NCBI GenBank assembly: GCA_039923495.1
Contig: JBDTCO010000080.1
Span: 1 to 52,880, forward strand
Reading direction: 5' to 3'
Source: JBDTCO01 sp039923495
GTDB taxonomy: Bacteria > Myxococcota_A > Polyangia > Palsa-1104
Length of the DNA: 52,880 nucleotides
The translations under genes were made by a program, and so were the position numbers. Position 1 is the stretch's first letter; each line of letters starts with the position of its first letter. The notes beneath the pieces are model-generated. The model was not told the origin of the DNA. It worked only from the letters and a program-made list of their open reading frames with translations, and searched no databases. Shown here piece by piece: positions 1 to 7,824 of the stretch.

Positions 1-747
1 ACGCCCGGGTACCTCGACGAGCTGCGCGCAGTGATCGCCGAGCAACACACCGGCTGGTTCGACGCCGACACCTACTTCGCCGAGGGAAGCTACGACGCGG
101 CCGTGCTCGCGGCTGGTGCCACCGTCGACTGTGTCATGGCGGTCGTCGAGGGACGCGTCGATCGCGCGTTCTCGCTCGTGCGCCCCCCCGGGCACCACGC
201 GCTCGCCGACAGCGCCATGGGCTTCTGTCTGGTAAACAACGTCGCCGTCGCTGCAGCGGCTGCGCGCGCGGCCGGGCAGCGCGTCGCGATCTTCGACTGG
301 GACGTTCATCATGGCAACGGGACGGAGGCCATCTTCTACGAAGACGGCGATGTCCTCTACGTCTCGATGCACGAATGGCCACAGTTCCCCGGCACCGGTG
401 CGCGCATCGACGTGGGTCGTGGTGCCGGCATGGGCGCCACGCTGAACGTCCCCGTGCCGTCGGGTACCACGAGCCAGGAGTACCTCGAGCAGTTCCGCGC
501 GGCCGTCTTGCCCGCGATCTTCGCCTTCGCGCCCGACGTCATCCTCGTGTCGGCCGGGTTCGACGCGCACCGCGACGATCCGCTCGGTGGGCTCGCGCTC
601 GACGACGACACGTACCGCACGCTCACCGTCGAGTTGCTCGCGCTCCAGTCGAAGCTCGCGCTCGTCCTCGAAGGTGGCTACTCCCTGCCCGCGCTGTCGC
701 GCTCCGTCGCGCTCGTCCTCGAGACGCTCCTCACCACGCCATCGTGA
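1..747 (+). CDS. Histone deacetylase-family amidohydrolase (5' end outside window)
   Basis: The reading frame is open from the first base, so the N-terminus lies upstream of the window. The visible part carries the Zn-dependent HDAC/AcuC/acetylpolyamine amidohydrolase signatures in order: PPGHHA (paired His), DWDVHHGNGT (zinc Asp and His), SAGFDAH (second zinc Asp) and LEGGYSLP (transition-state Tyr). The enzyme is therefore expected to be active and to remove acyl groups from lysine, polyamine or a small molecule; the substrate cannot be told. The stop overlaps the GTG start of the following kinase by four bases (GTGA), which suggests translational coupling. The family call is strong; the substrate is unknown. 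Confidence 0.9.
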   Translation, partial: TPGYLDELRAVIAEQHTGWFDADTYFAEGSYDAAVLAAGATVDCVMAVVEGRVDRAFSLVRPPGHHALADSAMGFCLVNNVAVAAAAARAAGQRVAIFDWDVHHGNGTEAIFYEDGDVLYVSMHEWPQFPGTGARIDVGRGAGMGATLNVPVPSGTTSQEYLEQFRAAVLPAIFAFAPDVILVSAGFDAHRDDPLGGLALDDDTYRTLTVELLALQSKLALVLEGGYSLPALSRSVALVLETLLTTPS

Positions 748-2009
748 ACCCGGAGCGCATCGGCAACTACGAGCTGCTCGAGTATCTCACCGCGGGTGGG
801 ATGGCCGACCTGTACCTCGCGCGCGGGCCCAGGCAAGACGGGCCCATCGTGCTCAAGACGATCCAGCGCAAGTACGTCGAGCTGACGCGCGTCGTGAAGA
901 TGTTCATCGACGAGGGCCGCATCGCCAAGGCGCTCGATCACCCGAACATCGTGCGTATCTACGACGTCGGCTCGTCCGCGGGGGCGTACTACATCGCGAT
1001 GGAGCTCATCGTTGGTCGCGACCTGCTCGCGATCGCCAGGCGGGGGATCGAGGCCGGGCGCTTCCTGCCTGTCCATCTCGCCGCCGCGATCCTCGCGCAG
1101 GTGGCGACGGGCCTCGTGTACGCGCACGAGAAGCGCGACGAGGATGGCCTGCCGCTCGCCATCGTCCACTGCGACATCTCGCCCGGCAACGTCGTCGTCT
1201 CGTTCGGTGGCACCGCGAAGATCGTCGACTTCGGGATCGCGCGCGCGGCGATCCAGCTACGCGCGGAAGATCACTCGATCGTCGGCAAGTACAACTACAT
1301 GTCGCCCGAGCAGATCCTCGGGAAGCCGCTCGACGCGCGCGCCGATCTCTTCGCGCTCGGCATCATCCTCTACGAGCTCACCGTCGGGCGCAGGCTCTTC
1401 CGCGGTCGGGCCGAGGACGTGAAGGCGCGCATCACCGGTGGCGTCGTGCCGAGGCCGCGCGACGTCCGCCCCGATCTGCCGGAGGCGCTCGAGCGCATCA
1501 TCCTCAAGGCGCTCGAGGTCGACCGCGAGCGTCGCTACGGCTCCGCGCGCGAGCTGCGCCGGGATCTCTACGACTTCCTCGCGCACGACGGACACGCGGC
1601 CGGCAAGCGCGAGCTCGCCGAGTACCTGCGCGAGATCTTCGTGCCCGCGTCCCAGCGCATCGCGGTGCCGGGCGCGCCCGAGAACGAAGACCTCGATCTC
1701 GGCGTGGGCTTCGTCGGTGGCTTCGCGAAGGACGAGTCCGACGACGAGCTCTCGCTCGAATCGCCGCTGCCGGGCCTCACCGATCTCGTCGTCGACGCCG
1801 ACGATCCCGAGCCCGGTCCACTGATCGTCACGAAAGAGGTTCCGCTCGTGGCCGAAAGGACGCTGGCCGTCCCGCCATCGCATGCCGTGTCACCACAGGG
1901 TGCGGTCGCACCCGATCCACAGCACCCGCCCGCCCGTGGCTCGGATCTTCTGTTCGCGCTGGTTGCCATCGGCGTCGCGGTCGCCCTCTACCTGCTCATT
2001 CGCGCCTGA
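744..2009 (+). CDS. Serine/threonine protein kinase, non-RD, with C-terminal membrane anchor
   Basis: 421 residues from a GTG that overlaps the upstream stop. The kinase domain covers about residues 8-270: glycine loop near residue 17, Lys38 in IVLKTI, catalytic loop HCDISPGN (142-149) and DFG (162-164). The HRD arginine is Cys, so this is a non-RD kinase, a class usually not controlled by activation-loop phosphorylation. An acidic low-complexity linker follows (about 305-395), then one hydrophobic helix near the C-terminus (about 400-418). The kinase is thus probably anchored to the inner membrane with the catalytic domain in the cytoplasm. Translational coupling to the deacetylase-family gene hints at a shared process. 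No sensor domain is visible outside the membrane. Confidence 0.9.
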   Translation: MNPERIGNYELLEYLTAGGMADLYLARGPRQDGPIVLKTIQRKYVELTRVVKMFIDEGRIAKALDHPNIVRIYDVGSSAGAYYIAMELIVGRDLLAIARRGIEAGRFLPVHLAAAILAQVATGLVYAHEKRDEDGLPLAIVHCDISPGNVVVSFGGTAKIVDFGIARAAIQLRAEDHSIVGKYNYMSPEQILGKPLDARADLFALGIILYELTVGRRLFRGRAEDVKARITGGVVPRPRDVRPDLPEALERIILKALEVDRERRYGSARELRRDLYDFLAHDGHAAGKRELAEYLREIFVPASQRIAVPGAPENEDLDLGVGFVGGFAKDESDDELSLESPLPGLTDLVVDADDPEPGPLIVTKEVPLVAERTLAVPPSHAVSPQGAVAPDPQHPPARGSDLLFALVAIGVAVALYLLIRA

Positions 2010-2058
2010 GTGAAGTCCCCTTCCAGAACGAAGCTCATGTGGGCTAAAGTGGCGCCTC

Positions 2059-2781
2059 ATGCCTTCGCCGACCATGCCGGAAGACCTGGCACCATTCGAG
2101 GTCTTCCCCGGACGCGAACTCGTCGCGGGGCGGCCCCTCGTCGCGCACCTCACCGGGCGGCGCTTCGATGCCTTGCTCGATGGAGCGGGGTACGCAAAAC
2201 CCTACGATCCCGGCTTCGGCAAGGGGATGGTCAAGACGCTGTCGTACCTCCTGTCGGTGCTGGGCGCGTCGTTCGGCTTCGCGGAGCAGACGGAGCTGTC
2301 GCTGTTCGCCATCGCGGGCGGCGGTGACGCACGTCGGCTGCTGTCGCGCATCGCCGGCGAGGCGTCGGGCAAGCTCAGCCTGACGCTCGGCATGGTCGCC
2401 ACCTTCGAGACGCGCCTCTACCAGCTCGAAGATCTCGAGCTCTGCGTCGAGTACTTCCGCTGGCGGCACGCCGTGACGCAGACACGAGCCGTTGATCGCT
2501 ACTGCGAGTTCGTGCTCGCACAGGCGGGCACCGAGGCGAGCGCGGCGGAGCGGATCCTCGCGACGCTGCGCCCCGAGGACAAGATCGAGCTCCTGCACCA
2601 GAACGGCCTCGAGTTCCAGCAGGTGCCGGCGTGGCAGCGTCACGGCGCCGCCATCGCGCTGCACGCCGGCGCCCCCGTCGAGGACGGCAGCGACGAGGCT
2701 CCAGCGCGACTCGTGGTCGATCTCAACCTCCCAGATGAAGGCGACTTCGGCCAGTACGTCCGGCCGCTCCTCGGCGCGTAG
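2059..2781 (+). CDS. Thg1-like protein (tRNA-His guanylyltransferase family), metal-site residues altered
   Basis: 240 residues, about the length of bacterial Thg1-like proteins (TLPs). The Thg1 fold signatures are recognisable: PLVAHLTGRRFDALLD (26-41) matches the RLDGRGF region, FGFAEQTELSLF (72-83) matches YTQSDEISLL, FETRLYQLED (116-125) matches FDCRVxQLP, and YFRWRHA (132-138) matches the YFRWRQ motif. Thg1/TLP enzymes add nucleotides 3'-to-5' to tRNA using two metal-binding Asp residues. Here the first is Thr32 (LTG for LDG) and the second is Thr78 (QTE for SDE), with only Glu79 kept. Polymerase activity is therefore doubtful. The protein may be a tRNA-binding relative or a repurposed enzyme. 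A TAAAGT hexamer lies 8 bases before the ATG. The family call is good; function is open. Confidence 0.75.
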   Translation: MPSPTMPEDLAPFEVFPGRELVAGRPLVAHLTGRRFDALLDGAGYAKPYDPGFGKGMVKTLSYLLSVLGASFGFAEQTELSLFAIAGGGDARRLLSRIAGEASGKLSLTLGMVATFETRLYQLEDLELCVEYFRWRHAVTQTRAVDRYCEFVLAQAGTEASAAERILATLRPEDKIELLHQNGLEFQQVPAWQRHGAAIALHAGAPVEDGSDEAPARLVVDLNLPDEGDFGQYVRPLLGA

Positions 2782-2871
2782 CGAGCGACGGCAGCAAAGA
2801 CCTCTCGTAGCGACCTGTGGCAGGGAGTTCCGCGCGAGTCAAAAGGTCGAAAGGCTCGCCTCGAAGTTCGC

Positions 2872-2877
2872 TATAGT
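2872..2877 (+). promoter_or_regulatory. Candidate -10 element before ttcA
   Basis: TATAGT, preceded by GC, ends 11 bases before the ttcA ATG and lies in the 107-base gap after the Thg1-like gene. No convincing -35 is visible. If used, transcription would begin within a few bases of the start codon, giving a very short or leaderless mRNA. The rest of the gap holds no gene or terminator that I can see. Confidence 0.35.
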
Positions 2878-2888
2878 GCGGGACGCTC

Positions 2889-3869
2889 ATGTCGGTCGAA
2901 TCCACATCCGGCCCTCGGCCGACAGCAGAACCACGGCCGGTGGCAAGTGAGCGCCGCTCGCCGGCGCTGCGCATGATCGGCGCGGTGCGCGATGGAGGAC
3001 TCGTGCAGCCAGGTGCGCGTCCGGTGGCGCGCGCGCGCAGGCCCAGGGGGCAGACGTCGCTCCTCGAGAAGAAGCTCACCCAGCGGGTTGGCCAGGCCGT
3101 CGCGGAGCACCAGCTCATCGCCGACGGCGACCGCATCATGGTCTGCGTGTCCGGCGGCAAGGACTCGTACGCGCTGCTCGACGTCCTTCAGCTCATGCAG
3201 CGGCGGGCGCCCGTGAAGTTCGAGCTCGTCGCGGTGAACGTCGACCAGGGCTGGCCCGGCTACCAGACGAGCGTCATCCGCGACCACTTGATTTCCCGAG
3301 GTGTCGAGCACCGCATGGTCGAGTCCCACGAGATCGCCGGGATCGTCGAGCGCGTGCTCCGTCCGTCCGAGACGGGCGCGACGCCGTGCTCGCTCTGCTC
3401 GCGGCTCAGGAGGGGCGTTTTGTACGGCCTCGCGACCGAGCTCGGCGCCACGAAGATCGCGCTCGGTCACCACGTTGACGATGCGGCCGAGACGCTGCTC
3501 CTCAACCTCTTCTTCGCCGGCCAGCTCCGCGGTATGCCCGCGCGCTACAGCGCCGACGACGCGCGCCACACCGTCATCCGTCCGCTGATCTACGTCGAGG
3601 AGGCGGACCTCATCGCGTACGCGGCGGAGCGCGCGTATCCGACGGTACGCTGCTCGTGCCCGACGTGCGGCCTCCCGGAGCAGCAGCGCCAGGTGATGAA
3701 GCGCATGCTGACGGGCCTCGATGCGGAGCACCCGGGCCTCAAGGCGCGGATGCTCGCTGCCATGAAGAACGTCCGGCCGGGCACGCTGCTCGACGCCGAT
3801 CTCGCCGCGCTCGTCGCGACTCACGCCACCCCGAACCACCTGGCCAACGACGCCGCGGAGCCCGTGTAG
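2889..3869 (+). CDS. ttcA: tRNA 2-thiocytidine(32) synthetase TtcA family
   Basis: 326 residues. The PP-loop ATP-pyrophosphatase motif SGGKDS is at 88-93, followed by the TtcA-type CSLC pair (Cys167, Cys170) and further cysteines in RCSCPTCG (255-260) that can supply the third iron-sulfur ligand. GHHVDDAAET (193-202) is the conserved PP-loop-family motif downstream. TtcA activates C32 of certain tRNAs with ATP and inserts sulfur using a [4Fe-4S] cluster. The first 55 or so residues are a Pro/Arg-rich extension absent from typical family members. An internal ATG at 2973 is an alternative start, but the TATAGT at 2872 fits the ATG at 2889. Confidence 0.88.
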   Translation: MSVESTSGPRPTAEPRPVASERRSPALRMIGAVRDGGLVQPGARPVARARRPRGQTSLLEKKLTQRVGQAVAEHQLIADGDRIMVCVSGGKDSYALLDVLQLMQRRAPVKFELVAVNVDQGWPGYQTSVIRDHLISRGVEHRMVESHEIAGIVERVLRPSETGATPCSLCSRLRRGVLYGLATELGATKIALGHHVDDAAETLLLNLFFAGQLRGMPARYSADDARHTVIRPLIYVEEADLIAYAAERAYPTVRCSCPTCGLPEQQRQVMKRMLTGLDAEHPGLKARMLAAMKNVRPGTLLDADLAALVATHATPNHLANDAAEPV

Positions 3870-3873
3870 CGCG

Positions 3874-5475
3874 ATGAAGTTTCTCTGCGACAGCTGCGGT
3901 ACCAAGTACTCGATCGCCGACGAGCGCGTGAAGGGACGCGTGCTCAAGATCCGCTGCAAGAAGTGCGACTTCGTCATCACCGTGCGCGAGGAGATCTCCG
4001 CGACCGCGGCGACCGAAGCGGTGCCGACAGGTGCCGGCGAGGTCGCGATGCCGCAGTCTTCCCAGGTGCTCGACGAGAGCACCATGCTCGGCGAGCTGCC
4101 GCTCATGGTCACGGCGCCCACGCCCACGCCCACGCTGGATGACTGGTTTCTCTCGTTCGATGGGGAGCAGGAGGGGCCCTTCTCGCTGGCGCGCGCGCAC
4201 GAGCGGCTCCGCGCGAACCACGCCGACAACGAAGTCCACGCGTGGCGCCCGGGCTTCCTCGTGTGGCTGCCCGCCGAGGAGGTGCCCGAGCTGTCGACGA
4301 AGGAGCGCGTCAATCCTCCGCTGCCGGTCCTCCCCAACCGTCGCCCGGTCGCGGCTATCACCAAGGATCCGAGCGGCCCGCGCGCGGCGCTGTCCGTCAG
4401 CGCGGGAGCACGGCCTGCGATCCCGTTGGCGGCTCGCGCGCCTGCGATTCCCGCGGCGGCGCTGCCCGAGGCGGCGCCCGGTATCCAGTCGATGTTCGGC
4501 GGCCAGAACGCCGAGGATCCGCCCTCTCTGGATGGCTCCGCGCTCGAGCCAGACGAGGACGATGATGGTTATCCGGGTGAGGAGGGTAGTCCCGACCTCA
4601 ACATCAGCAACGAGGCGTCGGGGCTCGTGAACCTCGCGCACCTCGCTGCCGCGCACATGGGGCAAAAGCCCGCCGGTCCGATCTTCATGAACGGGCACAC
4701 GGCACGCGCTCCGAAGCTCGCCCCCGAGCATCTCGCCGATCTCGATGCGCCGCTCGATGCTCGCGCGCCCGCCCCTGTCGTCGTCGTGGCGTCCGCGGCG
4801 CCGAGCTCGGCGCCGCTGTTCAAGTACATCACGATCCTCGCGATCCCGATCTTGCTCGGCCTCGGCGGTACGGTCATCTACCTGCTCACGCACCGCCCGC
4901 CGGCGGAGACGATCATCGTCACGGAGCCGTCGCGCCACGTCGACGACTCGACCATCGTGCTCAACGACAGCATCGCGCGCGGCGTCGCTTCGGATCCAAA
5001 GCACCCGAACAGCGGTGGCAAGAAGTCGGTCGGCGTCACCCACGGTGCGGCACCCGGCGTCACCGGCAAGGGGGCGGGTGAGTCGGGTGCGACGCAGGCC
5101 CGCAACGAGCTGTATCGAGAGGGCGGCGATGAGATCACGCCGCACGGTGTCCCCGGCATCGCGGGGCACCACGACCAGCCTGGCGGTCAGGTTTCGCAGG
5201 CGGCGATCATCGGCGTCGTCAACTCGAACAAGCGGATGCTCACCCTGTGCTACGAGCGCGCGCTCAAGAACGACGCGTCGTTGAAGAGCGGCCGCGTTCC
5301 GATCCACGTCGCGGTCGGCCTCTCGGGCCGCGTGCAGAACGTGTCGATCGTCGGCGCGCAGTACGCCACGTCGGAGCTCGGCCAGTGCTTCGTGCAGGCC
5401 GTCAAGCGCTGGAGCTTCCCCGCCTCCGAGGCGGCGTACGAGACCGAGTTCCCGTTCATCTTGCAAGGTCAGTGA
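3874..5475 (+). CDS. GltJ/AgmX-like protein: zinc ribbon, GYF_2, TM, AgmX/PglI-type tail
   Basis: 533 residues. An N-terminal zinc ribbon (MJ0042 type) has Cys5, Cys8, Cys28 and Cys31. A GYF_2 domain follows at about 91-138 (WFLSFDGEQEGPF), then a Pro/Ala-rich cytoplasmic linker, one transmembrane helix (about 310-335) and a periplasmic region. It ends in the TonB-C-like AgmX/PglI tail (about 440-533: VNSNKRMLTLCYERAL, then WSFPAS). This is the order described for GltJ (AgmX) of the Myxococcus xanthus Glt gliding machinery, whose zinc ribbon and GYF modules contact the GTPase MglA in the cytoplasm. No other Glt genes flank it, so it may be a GltJ paralogue in another envelope complex. It starts 4 bases after ttcA. 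Confidence 0.8.
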   Translation: MKFLCDSCGTKYSIADERVKGRVLKIRCKKCDFVITVREEISATAATEAVPTGAGEVAMPQSSQVLDESTMLGELPLMVTAPTPTPTLDDWFLSFDGEQEGPFSLARAHERLRANHADNEVHAWRPGFLVWLPAEEVPELSTKERVNPPLPVLPNRRPVAAITKDPSGPRAALSVSAGARPAIPLAARAPAIPAAALPEAAPGIQSMFGGQNAEDPPSLDGSALEPDEDDDGYPGEEGSPDLNISNEASGLVNLAHLAAAHMGQKPAGPIFMNGHTARAPKLAPEHLADLDAPLDARAPAPVVVVASAAPSSAPLFKYITILAIPILLGLGGTVIYLLTHRPPAETIIVTEPSRHVDDSTIVLNDSIARGVASDPKHPNSGGKKSVGVTHGAAPGVTGKGAGESGATQARNELYREGGDEITPHGVPGIAGHHDQPGGQVSQAAIIGVVNSNKRMLTLCYERALKNDASLKSGRVPIHVAVGLSGRVQNVSIVGAQYATSELGQCFVQAVKRWSFPASEAAYETEFPFILQGQ

Positions 5476-5510
5476 CGGCAAGGTCAGCGACGTCAGGGTC
5501 AGTGACGGGA
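5466..5510 (+). repeat. Three 15-bp tandem repeats across a stop/start junction
   Basis: Three imperfect copies of AGGTCAGTGACGGCA lie head to tail at 5466-5480, 5481-5495 and 5496-5510. Copies 1 and 3 contain GTGA. In copy 1 it joins the GltJ-like stop (TGA 5473-5475) to a GTG start for hemW at 5472. In copy 3 it gives a second in-frame GTG at 5502. Copy 2 has GCGA instead. The unit length is a multiple of three, so the hemW frame stays open through all copies. Confidence 0.85.
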
Positions 5511-6644
5511 CCGGCGCCGTTCGGTGTGTACGTCCACTTCCCGTACTGCACGAAGCGCTGTCCGTACTGCGACTTCGCGGTCTCCGTCCGGCGCACCATC
5601 CCGCACGAACGCTACGCGAACGTCGTCGTCGCCGAGCTCGTCGAGCGCGCCGCAGAGTTTCCGGGGCGCGTCGCGAGCTCGGTCTACTTCGGCGGTGGCA
5701 CGCCGGGGCTGTGGCGACCCGAGGCGCTGGGCCGCGTGCTCGACGCGATCCGCTCGACGTACGCGTTGCGCGAAGACGCGGAGGTGACCGTGGAGGTGAA
5801 CCCTGGCGAGGCGTCGGCCCCGCATCTCGCGGCGCTGCGTCGCATCGGCGTGAACCGGCTGTCCATCGGCGCGCAGTCGTTCGACGATCGCAGCCTCGCG
5901 GTCCTCGGGCGCACCCACGACGCCTCGGCCGCGCGCACGGCCGTGCAGCTCGCGCGAGCGGCGGGCCACGACAACGTGTCGGTGGACCTCATCTTCGGGC
6001 TGCCGCACGCCAGTCGCGTGGCGCTCGATCGCGAGCTCGAGGCGGTGCTGTCGCTCGAGACGGAGCATGTCTCGCTGTACCAGCTCACCATCGAGCCGCG
6101 CACCGCGTTCGCCGCGCTCGTCCGCGCTCGCTCGCTCGTGCTTCCCGACGACGAGGTGCAGGCCGAGCTGTACGAGCGCGTGCGCGAGCGGCTCGCGCAG
6201 GCAGGGTACGTGCACCACGAGATCTCGAGCTGGGCGAGGCCGGGCAAGCACGCACGGCACAACTCGCTGTACTGGACGCAAGACGAGTACCTCGGCGTCG
6301 GAGCGTCGGCGAGCTCGCTGCGCATCTCGGATGGGGCGGGGGAGCGCAGCACGAACGTGCGGTCGACGGATGCGTACCTCTCCCATCGGCACGTCGAGTC
6401 CACGGACAGGCTCGAGCGCGACGCGTTCGAGCGCGAAGGGCTGTGGCTGGGCCTGCGCCTCGTTGCCGGCATCGACCGTGCGGCCCATCACGCACGCTGG
6501 GGCCACGACCCGATCGCATCCGACCGCGGGTCCGTGCTGCAGAGACTCGTCGCTGGCGGCCTCGTGGTCATCGGCGACACGCACCTTCGACTGACGCCGC
6601 GCGGTCAGTTGCTGGCCGACCACGTCGGCGCGGAGCTCGTGTGA
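5472..6644 (+). CDS. hemW: Radical SAM heme chaperone HemW
   Basis: 390 residues from the GTG at 5472, or 380 from the GTG at 5502; both sit in a tandem repeat and the choice is uncertain. The radical SAM cluster motif CTKRCPYC is near the N-terminus after FGVYVHFPY. FGGGTPGLW, EVNPGEA, SIGAQSFDD and the HemW C-terminal region (YWTQDEYLGVGASA) follow. HemW binds heme and a [4Fe-4S] cluster and delivers heme to respiratory targets. The family was formerly mis-annotated as an oxygen-independent coproporphyrinogen oxidase. It lies directly before hrcA, a common position for hemW next to the heat-shock cluster. Confidence 0.92.
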   Translation: MTARSATSGSVTGPAPFGVYVHFPYCTKRCPYCDFAVSVRRTIPHERYANVVVAELVERAAEFPGRVASSVYFGGGTPGLWRPEALGRVLDAIRSTYALREDAEVTVEVNPGEASAPHLAALRRIGVNRLSIGAQSFDDRSLAVLGRTHDASAARTAVQLARAAGHDNVSVDLIFGLPHASRVALDRELEAVLSLETEHVSLYQLTIEPRTAFAALVRARSLVLPDDEVQAELYERVRERLAQAGYVHHEISSWARPGKHARHNSLYWTQDEYLGVGASASSLRISDGAGERSTNVRSTDAYLSHRHVESTDRLERDAFEREGLWLGLRLVAGIDRAAHHARWGHDPIASDRGSVLQRLVAGGLVVIGDTHLRLTPRGQLLADHVGAELV

Positions 6645-6649
6645 AGCGC

Positions 6650-6659
6650 GTGCTATAAA
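6650..6659 (+). promoter_or_regulatory. Candidate -10/operator before hrcA
   Basis: GTGCTATAAA lies 10 bases before the hrcA GTG. The 8-mer GTGCTATA recurs exactly before grpE at 7806-7813. It may be a -10 hexamer (TATAAA) or part of a shared heat-shock operator. No -35 is obvious. Confidence 0.35.
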
Positions 6660-6669
6660 CAAGGGGCTC

Positions 6670-7713
6670 GTGCCCGTCGATATCAACCACCGCGCTCGCA
6701 AGATCCTCTCTGCCGTCGTCGACGAGTACCTTGCCACGGGCGACGCCGTGGGCTCGCGCACCGTCACGCGCCGCTCGGGTATCGACCTGTCTGCGGCGAC
6801 GGTGCGCAACGTGATGAGCGACCTGGAGGACGCGGGCCTGCTCAAGCAGCCGCACACGTCGGCGGGCCGCGTGCCGACGGACCAGGGCCTGCGCTTCTTC
6901 GTCGACTCGCTCCTCAAGGTGCGCTCCATCAACACGCGCGAGCGCGAGGAGCTGACGCAGCGCTACCACATCAACACCGACGACTTCGACTCGGCGCTCC
7001 GCGACGCGAGCCACATGCTCGCCGAGCTCTCGAGCCACACCGTCGTCCTCGTCACGCCACGGCCGGAGAGCGAGATCCTCGAGCACATCGAGTTCGTCCG
7101 CCTGCGCGAGAACCAGCTGCTCGCGGTGCTCGTCGGCAAGAGCGGCCATGTCCAGAACAAGATCGTCACCGTCTCTGAAGCCATCACCGGCGAGGAGCTC
7201 GAGAGCATCCACAAGTACCTGAACGATCGGCTCTCGGGGCGCACCCTCGAGGAGATCCGCGCGCGTGTGCTCGGCGAGATCGAGGAGGGGCGCGTCGAGT
7301 ACCAGGTGATGGAGCAGAAGGCGCTCGAGATCCAGCGTCAGGCGCTGCTCGAGATCGATCGCGGCGAGGTGATCATCGAGGGTCGCGGTCGTCTGCTCGA
7401 GAACCTGCAGGGCGACTCCGAGACGCAGCTCGGTCGTCTGAAGGCGCTCATGCGCACGCTGGAGGAGCGTCGGCACCTCGTCGATCTGCTCGACCACACG
7501 CTCACGGCGGACGGCATCCGCGTCTTCATCGGCGCGGAGACGCGCATCGACGAGCTCGCCGACTTCACCGTCGTGGCGGCATCGTACGGCAGCGACTCGC
7601 GCTCGCTCGGCACGCTCGGCGTCATCGGCCCGACTCGCATGAACTACTCCAAGGTCATCTCCCTCGTCGACTTCACCGCGCAGCTCGTCTCGAGCGTCAT
7701 CGCCAGGCGCTGA
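6670..7713 (+). CDS. hrcA: Heat-inducible transcription repressor HrcA
   Basis: 347 residues from a GTG preceded by AAGGGG. The N-terminal winged-helix region (RARKILSAVVDEYLATG, SAATVRNVMSDLEDAGLL, TSAGRVPTDQGLRFFVD) is diagnostic of HrcA. The rest is the GAF-like HrcA domain with the usual C-terminal IGPTRMNYSKVISLVDF. HrcA represses grpE/dnaK/dnaJ and groE operons by binding CIRCE and depends on GroEL for activity. It stands just upstream of grpE-dnaK-dnaJ, as in many bacteria. No canonical CIRCE (TTAGCACTC-N9-GAGTGCTAA) is visible before hrcA or grpE, so its operator here may be atypical. Confidence 0.95.
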   Translation: MPVDINHRARKILSAVVDEYLATGDAVGSRTVTRRSGIDLSAATVRNVMSDLEDAGLLKQPHTSAGRVPTDQGLRFFVDSLLKVRSINTREREELTQRYHINTDDFDSALRDASHMLAELSSHTVVLVTPRPESEILEHIEFVRLRENQLLAVLVGKSGHVQNKIVTVSEAITGEELESIHKYLNDRLSGRTLEEIRARVLGEIEEGRVEYQVMEQKALEIQRQALLEIDRGEVIIEGRGRLLENLQGDSETQLGRLKALMRTLEERRHLVDLLDHTLTADGIRVFIGAETRIDELADFTVVAASYGSDSRSLGTLGVIGPTRMNYSKVISLVDFTAQLVSSVIARR

Positions 7714-7788
7714 CGCGAAGGCCGGCGGCGCGGCCACCCGGCTCCTGCGCCCGGCCGACGTACATCGTCGAGCGACCGTGACCACTTT

Positions 7789-7816
7789 TTGAAACAGCGT
7801 GTGACGTGCTATAGCA
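7789..7816 (+). promoter_or_regulatory. Candidate grpE promoter with overlapping palindrome
   Basis: TTGAAA (7789-7794) is followed after 15 bases by TATAGC (7810-7815). The -10 sits inside the perfect 10-bp palindrome TGCTATAGCA (7807-7816), and GTGCTATA is shared with the site before hrcA. The spacer is shorter than the sigma-70 optimum. The palindrome on the -10 is a plausible repressor site. This lies in the 111-base hrcA-grpE gap, which otherwise holds nothing recognisable. Confidence 0.4.
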
Positions 7817-7824
7817 AGGCAGCC

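Noticed and set aside
7714..7824. CIRCE operator for HrcA
   Set aside because: GTGCTA and TAGCAA are present but in the wrong arrangement; the TTAGCACTC-N9-GAGTGCTAA inverted repeat is absent.
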